DNA of 13,087 nucleotides, from positions 1 to 13,087 of the forward strand of contig DDKN01000076.1 of NCBI GenBank assembly GCA_002339725.1, in the 5' to 3' direction. Position 1 is the first letter of the stretch. Each line of letters begins with the position of its first letter. Shown one piece after another: positions 6,021 through 13,087 of the stretch. The DNA is from Thiobacillus sp. UBA2597. GTDB taxonomy: Bacteria; Pseudomonadota; Gammaproteobacteria; Burkholderiales; Thiobacillaceae. The notes beneath the pieces are model-generated. The model saw only the letters and a list, made by a program, of their open reading frames with translations. It was not told the origin of the DNA and did not search any database. The position numbers and the translations under genes were made by a program.

Positions 6021-8291
6021 TTAAGCGACTGCCGCCGCTTCTTCCTCGAACACCAGCCGGGCCTTGCCCGCCTCGTCGACATCCACGGTGACGTGGCCGC
6101 CGTTGGCCAGGCGGCCGAACAGCAGCTCGTCGGCCAGGGCCTTGCGGATGGTCTCCTGGATCAGGCGGGCCATGGGGCGGGCGCCCATGAGCGGGTCGTA
6201 GCCTTCCTTGGCCAGCCACTTGCGCAGGGCCTCGGTGAACTGGGCCTCGACCTTCTTGGCGTGCAACTGTTCTTCCAGTTGCATGAGGAACTTGTCGACC
6301 ACGCGCAGGATGACGGCCTCGCTCAGGGGCGCGAAGGAGATGATGGCGTCCAGCCGGTTGCGGAATTCGGGCGAGAACAGGCGTTTGATCTCGGCCATTT
6401 CGTCGCCGGCGGCCTTGGTCTCGGTGAAGCCGATGCTCGCCTTGCTCAAGGACTCGGCGCCGGCATTGGTGGTCATGATGATGACCACGTTGCGGAAATC
6501 AGCCTTGCGTCCGTTGTTGTCGGTGAGGGTGCCGTGGTCCATGACCTGGAGCAGGACGTTGAAGATGTCCGGGTGGGCCTTCTCGATCTCGTCCAGCAGC
6601 AGCACGGAATAGGGGTGCTTGGTGATCGCCTCGGTCAAGAGGCCGCCCTGCTCGAAACCGACATAGCCGGGGGGTGCCCCGATCAGGCGCGAGACGGCGT
6701 GGCGCTCCATGTATTCGGACATGTCGAAGCGGATCAGCTCGACCCCCAGGGTGTAGGCGAGTTGGCGCGCCACCTCGGTCTTGCCCACGCCGGTGGGGCC
6801 GGAGAACAGGAAGGAGCCGATCGGCTTCTGCGGATTGCCCAGGCCGGAGCGGGACAGCTTGATCGCGGTGGCCAGGGCGTCGATTGCCGCATCCTGGCCG
6901 AAGACCACGGCCTTGAGGTCGCGGTCGAGGTTCTTCAGGGCATTGCGCTCGTCGCTGGCCACGGTCTTGGCCGGGATGCGGGCGATCTTGGCGACGATGT
7001 CCTCGATCTCCTTGTTGGTGATGACCTTCTTCTGCTTCGACTTGGGCTGAATGCGCTGGGCGGCGCCGGCCTCGTCGATCACGTCGATGGCCTTGTCCGG
7101 CAGGTGGCGGTCGTTGATGAAGCGGGCCGACAGCTCCGCCGCAGTGGCCAGGGCCTGCTGGGTGTACTTGACGCCATGGTGGGCCTCGAAGCGCGACTTG
7201 AGCCCCTTGAGGATGGCCACGGTCTCCTCGATCGAGGGCTCCTTCACGTCGATCTTCTGAAAGCGGCGGGACAGGGCATGGTCCTTTTCGAAGATGCCGC
7301 GGTATTCGTTGTAGGTGGTGGCGCCGATGCAGCGCAGCTGGCCCGAGGAGAGGGCGGGCTTGAGCAGGTTGGAAGCATCGAGCGTGCCGCCCGAGGCCGC
7401 ACCGGCGCCAATCAGGGTGTGGATCTCGTCGATGAACAGGATGCCGTTTTCCTGGTTGGCCAGTTGCTTGAGCACGGCCTTCAGCCGCTGCTCGAAGTCG
7501 CCGCGGTATTTGGTGCCGGCGAGCAGGGCGCCCATGTCCAGGGCATAGACCGTGGCGCCGCTCAAGATCTCGGGCACCTCATCCTGCACGATGCGCCGGG
7601 CCAGGCCTTCGGCGATGGCGGTCTTGCCGACCCCGGCCTCGCCCACCAGCAGCGGGTTGTTCTTGCGCCGGCGGCACAGGGTCTGGATCACCCGCTCAAG
7701 CTCCAGTTCGCGCCCGATCAGGGGGTCGACCTTGCCCGCCAGGGCCTGGGCATTGAGGTTGATGGTGAAGGATTCCAGCGGTGAGCCGGTGACGTTGTCG
7801 GCATCCTGCTCCTGGGCCGGTTCGGCCCGGCTGCTGCTGGCCGGCGTGCTTTGCTGCGGCGTCTTGGTGATGCCGTGCGAGATGAAGTTGACCACGTCGA
7901 GCCGGGTGACCCCCTGCTGGTTGAGGTAGTGCAGGGCATGGGAGTCCTTCTCGCCGAAGATGGCGACCAGGACGTTGGCGCCGGTGACCTCTTTCTTGCC
8001 CGACGATTGCACGTGCAGGATGGCGCGCTGGATCACGCGCTGGAAACCGAGCGTGGGCTGGGTGTCGACCTCGCCGGTGCCGGGCACGCGCGGGGTGTGC
8101 TTTTCGATGAAGTCGGTCAGACTGCGGCGCAGTTCTTCGATGTTGGCGGTGCAGGCGCGCAGCACCTCGGCAGCCGAGGGATTGTCCAGCATGGCCAGCA
8201 GCAGGTGCTCCACGGTGATGAACTCGTGGCGCTTCTGCCTGGCCTCCATGAAGGCCATGTGCAGGCTGACTTCCAGTTCCTGGGCAATCAT
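6021..8291 (-). CDS. clpA: ATP-dependent Clp protease ATP-binding subunit ClpA
   Basis: Hsp100 unfoldase of 756 aa that feeds proteins into ClpP; E. coli ClpA has 758. Order: N-terminal Clp repeat domain (1 to about 145), a Ser/Gln/Glu-rich linker (about 145-170), NBD1 with Walker A GEAGVGKT (217-224) and Walker B ILFIDE (284-289), then NBD2 with Walker A GPTGVGKT (498-505) and Walker B LLLDE (564-568). The ClpP-docking tripeptide IGF is at 620-622, so it should partner a ClpP encoded elsewhere. Absence of the long ClpB/ClpC middle domain fits ClpA. The true start is MIAQELEVSL at 8291, with GGAGGAAG four bases upstream; a longer reading to 8396 is just clpS sequence in another frame. It overlaps the clpS stop (ATGA). 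Confidence 0.96.
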   Translation of the reverse strand: MIAQELEVSLHMAFMEARQKRHEFITVEHLLLAMLDNPSAAEVLRACTANIEELRRSLTDFIEKHTPRVPGTGEVDTQPTLGFQRVIQRAILHVQSSGKKEVTGANVLVAIFGEKDSHALHYLNQQGVTRLDVVNFISHGITKTPQQSTPASSSRAEPAQEQDADNVTGSPLESFTINLNAQALAGKVDPLIGRELELERVIQTLCRRRKNNPLLVGEAGVGKTAIAEGLARRIVQDEVPEILSGATVYALDMGALLAGTKYRGDFEQRLKAVLKQLANQENGILFIDEIHTLIGAGAASGGTLDASNLLKPALSSGQLRCIGATTYNEYRGIFEKDHALSRRFQKIDVKEPSIEETVAILKGLKSRFEAHHGVKYTQQALATAAELSARFINDRHLPDKAIDVIDEAGAAQRIQPKSKQKKVITNKEIEDIVAKIARIPAKTVASDERNALKNLDRDLKAVVFGQDAAIDALATAIKLSRSGLGNPQKPIGSFLFSGPTGVGKTEVARQLAYTLGVELIRFDMSEYMERHAVSRLIGAPPGYVGFEQGGLLTEAITKHPYSVLLLDEIEKAHPDIFNVLLQVMDHGTLTDNNGRKADFRNVVIIMTTNAGAESLSKASIGFTETKAAGDEMAEIKRLFSPEFRNRLDAIISFAPLSEAVILRVVDKFLMQLEEQLHAKKVEAQFTEALRKWLAKEGYDPLMGARPMARLIQETIRKALADELLFGRLANGGHVTVDVDEAGKARLVFEEEAAAVA

Positions 8292-8599
8292 CGATCTTCC
8301 TCCAAAACGCACTGCAAGGGATGCTGGTGGCTGCGGGCGTAGTCGGTGACCTGGCTCACTTTGGTTTCGGCGATGTCGCGCGGAAACACACCACACAACC
8401 CAACCCCTTCATTATGCACTTTGAGCATGATGAGGGTGGCTTGTTCGCGCCCCATGTGAAAAAAATGTTCCAACACCTTAACCACAAAATCCATAGGGGT
8501 GTAATCGTCGTTCAACAACAACACCCGATACAGGGGCGGCGGCGGGGCCTTGACCCGCTCGACCTCGAGCAGGCTTTCGTCCTGATGCTGCACGGCCAT
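8288..8599 (-). CDS. clpS: ATP-dependent Clp protease adaptor ClpS
   Basis: Adaptor of 103 aa that recognises N-end-rule substrates and hands them to ClpAP. The conserved core runs from LYRVLLLNDDYTPMDFVV (23-40) to HPLQCVLEE. The N-degron pocket residues are present: Asp31/Asp32 (E. coli 35/36), Met36 (E. coli Met40) and His62 (E. coli His66). The disordered N-terminal tail with KAPPPP is usual. The frame stays open up to an ATG at 8677, but a promoter predicted at 8634-8661 would place transcription initiation near 8627, so I prefer ATG 8599 (GGA about 6 bases upstream); ATG 8605 and GTG 8614 are alternatives. It is the first gene of the clpS-clpA operon. Confidence 0.92.
   Translation of the reverse strand: MAVQHQDESLLEVERVKAPPPPLYRVLLLNDDYTPMDFVVKVLEHFFHMGREQATLIMLKVHNEGVGLCGVFPRDIAETKVSQVTDYARSHQHPLQCVLEEDR
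8296..8303 (-). promoter_or_regulatory. Strong ribosome binding site of clpA
   Basis: GGAGGAAG on the minus strand, four bases before the clpA ATG and inside the last codons of clpS. It fixes the clpA start at 8291 and suggests efficient reinitiation after clpS. Confidence 0.8.
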
Positions 8600-8633
8600 C
8601 GGCATCCATTTCACGTTAGCTAATTCTGGTCTC

Positions 8634-8661
8634 ATTTTGAAGGCGGCTGGATTTTTTTCAA
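8634..8661 (-). promoter_or_regulatory. Predicted sigma70 promoter of clpSA
   Basis: On the minus strand TTGAAA (8661-8656) and CAAAAT (8639-8634) are separated by 16 bp; they match the -35 in five and the -10 in four of six positions. The start would fall near 8627, about 28 nt before the chosen clpS ATG. The prediction is by eye only. Confidence 0.45.
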
Positions 8662-8667
8662 GGCCTG

Positions 8668-8696
8668 TTGACGGCATGACTGGCAGTCGGTTAAAT
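8668..8696 (+). promoter_or_regulatory. Predicted sigma70 promoter of the cold-shock gene
   Basis: TTGACG (8668-8673) and TTAAAT (8691-8696) are separated by exactly 17 bp. The -35 matches in five of six positions and the -10 in four. The start would be near 8703, giving a leader of about 88 nt. Its -35 lies only 6 bp from the -35 of the divergent clpS promoter. Confidence 0.55.
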
Positions 8697-8709
8697 GCGG
8701 CTGTTCGCT

Positions 8710-8745
8710 GCCGATACCGGGGAATACGTCCCCTGCCTATACGGC
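8710..8745 (+). promoter_or_regulatory. Foldable hairpin in the cold-shock mRNA leader
   Basis: The outer arms GCCGATA (8710-8716) and TATACGGC (8738-8745) pair with one bulged A. An inner stem GGGG (8719-8722)/CCCC (8730-8733) closes a 7-nt loop, AATACGT. Structured leaders control translation and stability of several cold-shock mRNAs, but no function for this one can be read from sequence alone. Confidence 0.35.
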
Positions 8746-8790
8746 AACGGGCGCCAGTTCATCTCGTGTCACATTAGGAGTGTTTTTTGT

Positions 8791-8994
8791 ATGGCTACCG
8801 GTATCGTCAAGTGGTTCAATGACGCCAAAGGTTATGGCTTTATCACCCCGGACGGCGGCGGCGAAGACCTGTTCGCCCACTTCTCTGCGATCAACATGAG
8901 TGGCTTCAAGACCCTGAAAGAGGGCCAGCGCGTCTCCTTCGAGATCGCCGAAGGCCCCAAGGGCAAGCAGGCCGCCAACATCCAAACCGCTTAA
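8791..8994 (+). CDS. Cold-shock domain protein (Csp family)
   Basis: Single-stranded nucleic-acid-binding protein of 67 aa, one five-stranded OB-type cold-shock domain that acts as an RNA chaperone. RNP1 is KGYGFI (14-19) and RNP2 is DLFAHF (26-31); KWFN at 7-10 and GPKGKQAANI near the C-terminus are typical. AGGAG (8776-8780) lies ten bases before ATG 8791. It stands divergent to clpS, which is the position of cspD in E. coli and Pseudomonas, but it lacks the longer C-terminal tail of CspD and its sequence is closer to CspA-type proteins, so I give no letter. Whether it is cold-, growth-phase- or constitutively expressed is not known. Confidence 0.93.
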   Translation: MATGIVKWFNDAKGYGFITPDGGGEDLFAHFSAINMSGFKTLKEGQRVSFEIAEGPKGKQAANIQTA

Positions 8995-9005
8995 TCGCAC
9001 TCCCG

Positions 9006-9025
9006 CAGCGGCAGGCCTGCCGCTG
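9006..9025. terminator. 20-bp perfect palindrome after csp, possible terminator
   Basis: CAGCGGCAGGCCTGCCGCTG is a perfect palindrome 11 bp after the csp stop; as RNA it gives an 8-bp GC-rich stem with a GGCC loop. There is no following U-tract (GCGCGCTGGG), so it may be a Rho-assisted terminator or a 3'-end stabiliser rather than a classical intrinsic terminator. Confidence 0.4.
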
Positions 9026-9042
9026 GCGCGCTGGGCGCTCTG

Positions 9043-9051
9043 TGCTAGAGT
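9043..9051 (+). promoter_or_regulatory. Putative extended -10 promoter of the small ORF
   Basis: TGCTAGAGT fits an extended -10 (TGn plus TAGAGT). Transcription would begin near 9058, leaving a 23-nt leader that includes GGAGG. No -35 is seen. It closely resembles the elements before pilZ and gyrA. Confidence 0.3.
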
Positions 9052-9070
9052 CAAACCAGACATCTGGCGC

Positions 9071-9075
9071 GGAGG
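9071..9075 (+). promoter_or_regulatory. Ribosome binding site that sets the small ORF start
   Basis: GGAGG lies five bases before ATG 9081. It is the main reason for preferring this start over the in-frame GTG at 9042, which has no SD. Confidence 0.6.
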
Positions 9076-9080
9076 CAGTC

Positions 9081-9290
9081 ATGCGCGCGGTTGGAAAAGG
9101 GCAGGCTGGCCTGCCGAGCGAGTCGGACGGTCAGCAGCTGCTGGAATTGCTCGATGGTCTGGTTCGCCTGCGCCCGGAATTGGGCGCGCTGGCGGATGAG
9201 TTGATTTGCCTGCTGCGCGGCGGCGGCAAGGCCCGGGGCGAGGCTGAGCCCAAGCCCAAGCCCAAGCCGCCGCAGACCCCTGACCGCTAG
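9081..9290 (+). CDS. Hypothetical small protein, 69 aa
   Basis: I do not recognise a family. The first part is polar, the middle (about 19-46) is Leu-rich and predicted by eye to be helical (LLELLDGLVRLRPELG, ADELICLLRGG), and the tail is charged and Pro/Lys-rich with the repeat KPKPKPP, encoded by three tandem CCCAAG units at 9249-9266. There is no signal peptide or membrane helix. Support for it being real: a good SD, a promoter-like element upstream, codon use like its neighbours, and a tight fit between csp and icd (3 bp from the icd stop). Starting at GTG 9042 would give 82 aa. It could be a short regulatory or adaptor protein, but nothing shows this. Confidence 0.6.
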   Translation: MRAVGKGQAGLPSESDGQQLLELLDGLVRLRPELGALADELICLLRGGGKARGEAEPKPKPKPPQTPDR

Positions 9291-9293
9291 CCC

Positions 9294-10544
<1,251 letters not shown>

Positions 10545-10549
10545 GATGA

Positions 10550-10554
10550 CTCCT
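10550..10554 (-). promoter_or_regulatory. Ribosome binding site that sets the icd GTG start
   Basis: AGGAG on the minus strand, five bases before GTG 10544; no competing ATG lies in a better position. Confidence 0.65.
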
Positions 10555-10578
10555 GGAAAAAGCGATTACGACGACGCG

Positions 10579-11154
10579 ATGGCGCGCATCATTCTGTTCA
10601 ACAAACCCTATGGGGTGCTCAGCCAGTTCACTTCGGAGGACGGCCACCCTGGGCTGAAGCAGTTCATCCCCCTGACGGGGGTGTATGCCGCAGGCCGGCT
10701 CGATGCGGACAGCGAAGGCCTGCTCATTTTAACCGATGACGGCCGGCTCCAGCACCGGCTGACCGACCCCAGACACAAGCTGGCCAAGACCTATTGGGTC
10801 CAGGTCGAGGGCGTGCCGGACGCAGCCGCGCTGGAAGCGCTGCGCCGGGGACTGGACCTGGGCGACTTCGTCACCCGGCCGGCCAAGGCGCGCCTGATCG
10901 AGGAGCCGGCCGGCCTGTGGCCGCGCAACCCGCCCATCCGCTTTCGCAAAAGCGTGCCGACCCGCTGGCTGGAACTGACCATCGCCGAGGGCAAGAACCG
11001 GCAGGTGCGGCGGATGACGGCCAAGGTGGGCTTTCCGACCTTGCGCCTGATCCGGGCGCGCATCGGCGACTATGCGCTGGACGGCTTGGCGCCGGGGCAG
11101 TGGCGGGAGGTCGGCGCGGCACCGGCAGCCAAGGCCGCCAAAGGCTGGGCTTAG
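10579..11154 (+). CDS. rluE: 23S rRNA pseudouridine(2457) synthase
   Basis: RsuA/RluB/E/F-family pseudouridine synthase of 191 aa without an S4 domain; in E. coli RluE makes the pseudouridine at 23S position 2457. The catalytic motif GRLDADSEGLLILTDDG starts at 39, with the nucleophile Asp42. Other RluE hallmarks are LFNKPYGVLSQF, LWPRNPPIR, GKNRQVRRMTAKVGFPTLRLIR and the GDYALDGLAPGQWREV end. The start at ATG 10579 gives the usual MARIILFNKP opening but has no SD; ATG 10546 (11 residues longer) cannot be excluded, while the longer open frame back to 10375 is icd antisense. rluE next to and divergent from icd also occurs in E. coli. Its stop overlaps the mtaD stop on the other strand by 4 bp. 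Confidence 0.92.
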   Translation: MARIILFNKPYGVLSQFTSEDGHPGLKQFIPLTGVYAAGRLDADSEGLLILTDDGRLQHRLTDPRHKLAKTYWVQVEGVPDAAALEALRRGLDLGDFVTRPAKARLIEEPAGLWPRNPPIRFRKSVPTRWLELTIAEGKNRQVRRMTAKVGFPTLRLIRARIGDYALDGLAPGQWREVGAAPAAKAAKGWA

Positions 11155-12473
11155 ACCGAGAGTTTTTGCTGCCAGTAATGGGCGCGGCCGACCACCTCGG
11201 CCTCGTCCAGGGTCAGGCAGATCCGGTCTTTCACCACGGCCTCGCCCGCCACCCAGACGTGGCTGACCTCCTGGCGGCCAGCGCTGTAGACCAGTTGGGA
11301 AATGGGGTCGTAGCAGGGCTGGGTGTGGGGGCCGGACAGATCCACCGCCACCACGTCGGCCTGCTTGCCGACCTCGAGCGAGCCGATCCGGTCGTCCAGC
11401 CCCAGGGCGCGGGCGCCGTTCAGGGTGGCCAGGCGCAGGGCGTGGTGGGCGGGCACGATCTCGGCCCTGCCCGACATGCCCTTGGCCAGCAAGGCGGCCA
11501 GACGCATCTCCTGCCAGCAGTCGAGCCGGTTGTTGCTGGCCGAGCCGTCGGTGCCGATGCCGACGTTGATGCCCTTGGCCAGCAGCGCCGCCTTGGGCGC
11601 GACGCCGTTGGCCAGCTTGAGGTTGGAGGTGGGGCAGTGGGCGATGTGGCAGTTGTATTCGGCCAGCGTCTCGATCTCCTCGTTCAGGAGGTGGATGGCG
11701 TGCACGCCGATGAACTCCGGCCCGAGCAGGCCCAGGTGGCGCAGGCGTTCGAGCGGCCGCACGCCATACTGGCTCACGCTTTGGTGGATCTCGTCGTGGG
11801 TCTCGTGAATGTGGATATGGATCGGCAGGTCGAGCTGCTTGGCGTAGGTCAGCACCTTTTCCAGGCTGCGGTCGCTGGTGGAGTAGGGCGCATGGGGCGC
11901 CAGGCAGAACGCGACCAGGGGATGGTCGCGCATGGCGTCGCGCAGGGCCAGGCCCTTTTGCAGGTAGCCGTCGAGGTCCGCCGCATAGTTGGAGGGGAAG
12001 TCGATGACGATGATGCCGGCCGCGATGCGCTGCTTCGCCTCGGTCGCGGCCTGGACCGCCGCTTCCGGAAAGAAATACATGTCGTTGAAGCAGGTGATGC
12101 CGCCCTGAAGCATTTCCAGGCAGGCCAGGCGGCTGCCGTCGTAGACGAATTCCGGCGACAGCCAGCGTTTTTCCGCCGGCCAGATATGCTCCGTGAGCCA
12201 GGTCATCAGCGGCAGGTCGTCGGCGAAGCCGCGCAGCAGGGTCATCGCGGCATGGGTGTGCAGGTTGATGAGGCCCGGGATCAGCACATGGTCGGGCAGG
12301 CGCAGGTGCTCGTCGGCCTCGAATCCGGCATCGGCCTGGGCCCAGGGCAGCAGGCCGACGATGCGGCCGTCCCTGATCAGGAGGCTGTGCTCCGGCAGGA
12401 CGACCCCATCGGGCTCCACCGGGACGATCCAACCCGCGTCGATGCGGGTGTCCACCGCTTGTTTGCTGGTCAT
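11151..12473 (-). CDS. mtaD: TRZ/ATZ-family amidohydrolase, probable MTA/SAH deaminase
   Basis: Cytosolic metal-dependent deaminase of 440 aa in the TRZ/ATZ (chlorohydrolase-like) group, expected to deaminate 5'-methylthioadenosine and/or S-adenosylhomocysteine. Metal and catalytic residues compared with Thermotoga TM0936: His72 and His74 in LHTHAAM, His221 and Glu224 in HIHIHET, His258 in GVHAIHL and Asp309 in GTDGSASNN. HAPYS (194-198) and HCPTSN are family markers. A gene of this type also lies near gyrA in Pseudomonas, which supports a methionine-salvage or SAH-clearing role, but substrate preference (MTA, SAH, adenosine, other) is inferred. The start is ATG 12471-12473, with CAGG close upstream. 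It is transcribed away from gyrA and converges on rluE with a 4-bp overlap. Confidence 0.85.
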   Translation of the reverse strand: MTSKQAVDTRIDAGWIVPVEPDGVVLPEHSLLIRDGRIVGLLPWAQADAGFEADEHLRLPDHVLIPGLINLHTHAAMTLLRGFADDLPLMTWLTEHIWPAEKRWLSPEFVYDGSRLACLEMLQGGITCFNDMYFFPEAAVQAATEAKQRIAAGIIVIDFPSNYAADLDGYLQKGLALRDAMRDHPLVAFCLAPHAPYSTSDRSLEKVLTYAKQLDLPIHIHIHETHDEIHQSVSQYGVRPLERLRHLGLLGPEFIGVHAIHLLNEEIETLAEYNCHIAHCPTSNLKLANGVAPKAALLAKGINVGIGTDGSASNNRLDCWQEMRLAALLAKGMSGRAEIVPAHHALRLATLNGARALGLDDRIGSLEVGKQADVVAVDLSGPHTQPCYDPISQLVYSAGRQEVSHVWVAGEAVVKDRICLTLDEAEVVGRAHYWQQKLSV

Positions 12474-12517
12474 GGCCTGGCATCCTAAGGGCGGGGCGGC
12501 CGGCTGGCAACCGCCGG

Positions 12518-12531
12518 CCCCCGGCCGGGGG
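12518..12531. repeat. GC palindrome in the mtaD-gyrA gap
   Basis: CCCCCGGCCGGGGG is a perfect 14-bp palindrome, next to a second inverted pair GGCCGG (12498-12503)/CCGGCC (12514-12519). Both lie between the mtaD start and the gyrA promoter and would fold in a long mtaD leader RNA. They are not classical terminators because no transcript is expected to end here. Confidence 0.4.
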
Positions 12532-12606
12532 GTGCTGAGGCCATCCAGTCCTTGTCCGGCGCGGTTTCCCGGCCAGTCATAAGGGCTGGGGCGGGCAGGG
12601 CGAACA

Positions 12607-12615
12607 TGGTAGAAT
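12607..12615 (+). promoter_or_regulatory. Predicted extended -10 promoter of gyrA
   Basis: TGGTAGAAT is an extended -10 (TGn plus TAGAAT). The start would be near 12622, giving a leader of about 40 nt. The DNA 17 bp upstream is G-rich with no -35 match, as expected for an extended -10 promoter. The gyrA gene also has only a weak SD (CGAGACG at 12641-12647). Confidence 0.5.
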
Positions 12616-12621
12616 TCGCCA

Positions 12622-12651
12622 GTTAAACCACCGATAACGACGAGACGTCAA
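12622..12651 (-). promoter_or_regulatory. Possible mtaD promoter overlapping the gyrA leader
   Basis: On the minus strand TTGACG (12651-12646) and TTTAAC (12627-12622) are 18 bp apart. Initiation near 12615 would give a leader of about 140 nt. The two hexamers fall inside the predicted gyrA leader, so the divergent promoters would face and overlap each other. Weak prediction. Confidence 0.25.
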
Positions 12652-12662
12652 CGACCCCGCCA

Positions 12663-13087
12663 ATGGAACAGTTCGCCAAAGAAACCCTCCCCGTCAGCCT
12701 CGAAGAAGAAATGCGCCGCTCCTACCTCGATTACGCCATGAGCGTGATCGTGGGCCGCGCCCTGCCTGACGTCCGGGACGGCCTGAAGCCGGTGCACCGA
12801 CGCGTGCTCTATGCCATGCACGAGCTCTCCAATGACTGGAACAAGGCCTACAAGAAATCGGCCCGCGTGGTGGGTGACGTGATCGGTAAATACCACCCGC
12901 ATGGCGACACGGCGGTGTACGACACCATCGTGCGCATGGCCCAGGACTTCTCCCTGCGTTATCCGCTCATCGACGGCCAGGGCAACTTCGGCTCGGTCGA
13001 CGGCGACAACGCGGCGGCCATGCGTTACACCGAGATCCGCATGGCCAGGATCGCCCACGAGCTGCTGGCCGACATCGACAAGGAGAC
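12663..13087 (+). CDS. gyrA: DNA gyrase subunit A, 5' part (cut by window end)
   Basis: N-terminal 141 codons plus two bases of gyrase A, the DNA cleavage-rejoining subunit that with GyrB adds negative supercoils. The sequence follows E. coli GyrA residue for residue: SYLDYAMSVIVGRALPDVRD (20-39), then HPHGD and catalytic Tyr122 in AAAMRYTE. In the quinolone-determining region position 83 is Thr (Ser in E. coli, Thr in P. aeruginosa) and position 87 is Asp. ATG 12663 matches the family start; the next in-frame ATG is codon 17. It is divergent from mtaD. Distinguished from ParC by close agreement with GyrA in the first 140 residues. Confidence 0.96.
   Translation, partial: MEQFAKETLPVSLEEEMRRSYLDYAMSVIVGRALPDVRDGLKPVHRRVLYAMHELSNDWNKAYKKSARVVGDVIGKYHPHGDTAVYDTIVRMAQDFSLRYPLIDGQGNFGSVDGDNAAAMRYTEIRMARIAHELLADIDKE

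Noticed and set aside
6093..7784. Long open frame (563 codons) antisense to clpA
   Set aside because: It lies wholly opposite a clear clpA, has low-complexity Gly/Leu/Val/Asp/Gln-rich translation with no domain, and is the expected by-product of GC-rich codon use.
8600..8677. Longer clpS starting at ATG 8677 or 8635
   Set aside because: The added residues are not family-like, no SD is present, and the predicted clpS promoter lies inside this stretch.
9042..9080. GTG 9042 as start of the small ORF
   Set aside because: No SD before it and it overlaps the promoter-like TGCTAGAGT; ATG 9081 has GGAGG at a good distance.
10729..12510. Open frames of over 560 codons on both strands over rluE/mtaD in other frames
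   Set aside because: Pro/Arg/Gly/Ala-rich or His/Gln/Val-rich translations without motifs; the mtaD and rluE frames have all the catalytic residues.
12485..12580. 31-codon leader ORF before mtaD on the minus strand
   Set aside because: It starts with ATG and ends 11 nt before the mtaD ATG but has no SD, and its Pro/Arg-rich content reflects the GC palindromes; not enough to call a leader peptide.
12474..12612. SAH riboswitch in the mtaD leader
   Set aside because: Considered because the enzyme may act on SAH, but I could not find the conserved core of that riboswitch in the minus-strand sequence. A covariance-model scan would decide.

Overview
This is a GC-rich, densely packed stretch of ordinary bacterial chromosome. 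It carries fifteen protein genes, all but one assignable to a known family, and no tRNA, rRNA, CRISPR array, insertion sequence or phage gene that I can see. The proteins and gene order (pabC-mltG-tmk-holB-pilZ-tatD; clpA-clpS divergent from a cold-shock gene; icd beside rluE; a TRZ/ATZ deaminase beside gyrA) point to a proteobacterium, most likely a betaproteobacterium of the Thiobacillus/Nitrosomonadales/Rhodocyclales kind. That placement is inferred from remembered family sequences, not from a search.

Region 1 (12-6008, + strand) is one directional run: pabB, pabC, mltG, tmk, holB, pilZ, then tatD after a 150-bp gap. The first six genes overlap at every junction (ATGA, an 8-bp overlap, TGATG, GTGA, ATGA), so they look translationally coupled. 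They join p-aminobenzoate (folate) synthesis, peptidoglycan chain termination, dTTP synthesis, the replicative clamp loader and a type IV pilus factor. An extended -10 element inside the end of holB may give pilZ its own promoter. The pilZ-tatD gap holds a 122-bp element with perfect 19-bp terminal inverted repeats.

Region 2 (6021-8994) is the clpS-clpA operon on the - strand, converging on tatD and diverging from a 67-residue cold-shock protein. ClpS delivers N-degron substrates to ClpA. Two good sigma70-type promoters sit back to back in the clpS/csp gap, and the csp leader can fold into a hairpin.

Region 3 (9081-12473) holds an unrecognised 69-residue ORF, then NADP-type isocitrate dehydrogenase (icd, -), divergent from rluE (+) across only 34 bp, and an MTA/SAH-type deaminase (mtaD-like, -) whose end overlaps the end of rluE by 4 bp.

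Region 4 (12474-13087) is the intergenic region with an extended -10 promoter and the first 141 codons of gyrA, which runs off the window.

I found no convincing new multi-gene system. The points most worth checking are the inverted-repeat element, the Ala in place of the PabB-type Lys in pabB, the unidentified small ORF, and the overlapping or divergent promoter arrangements.
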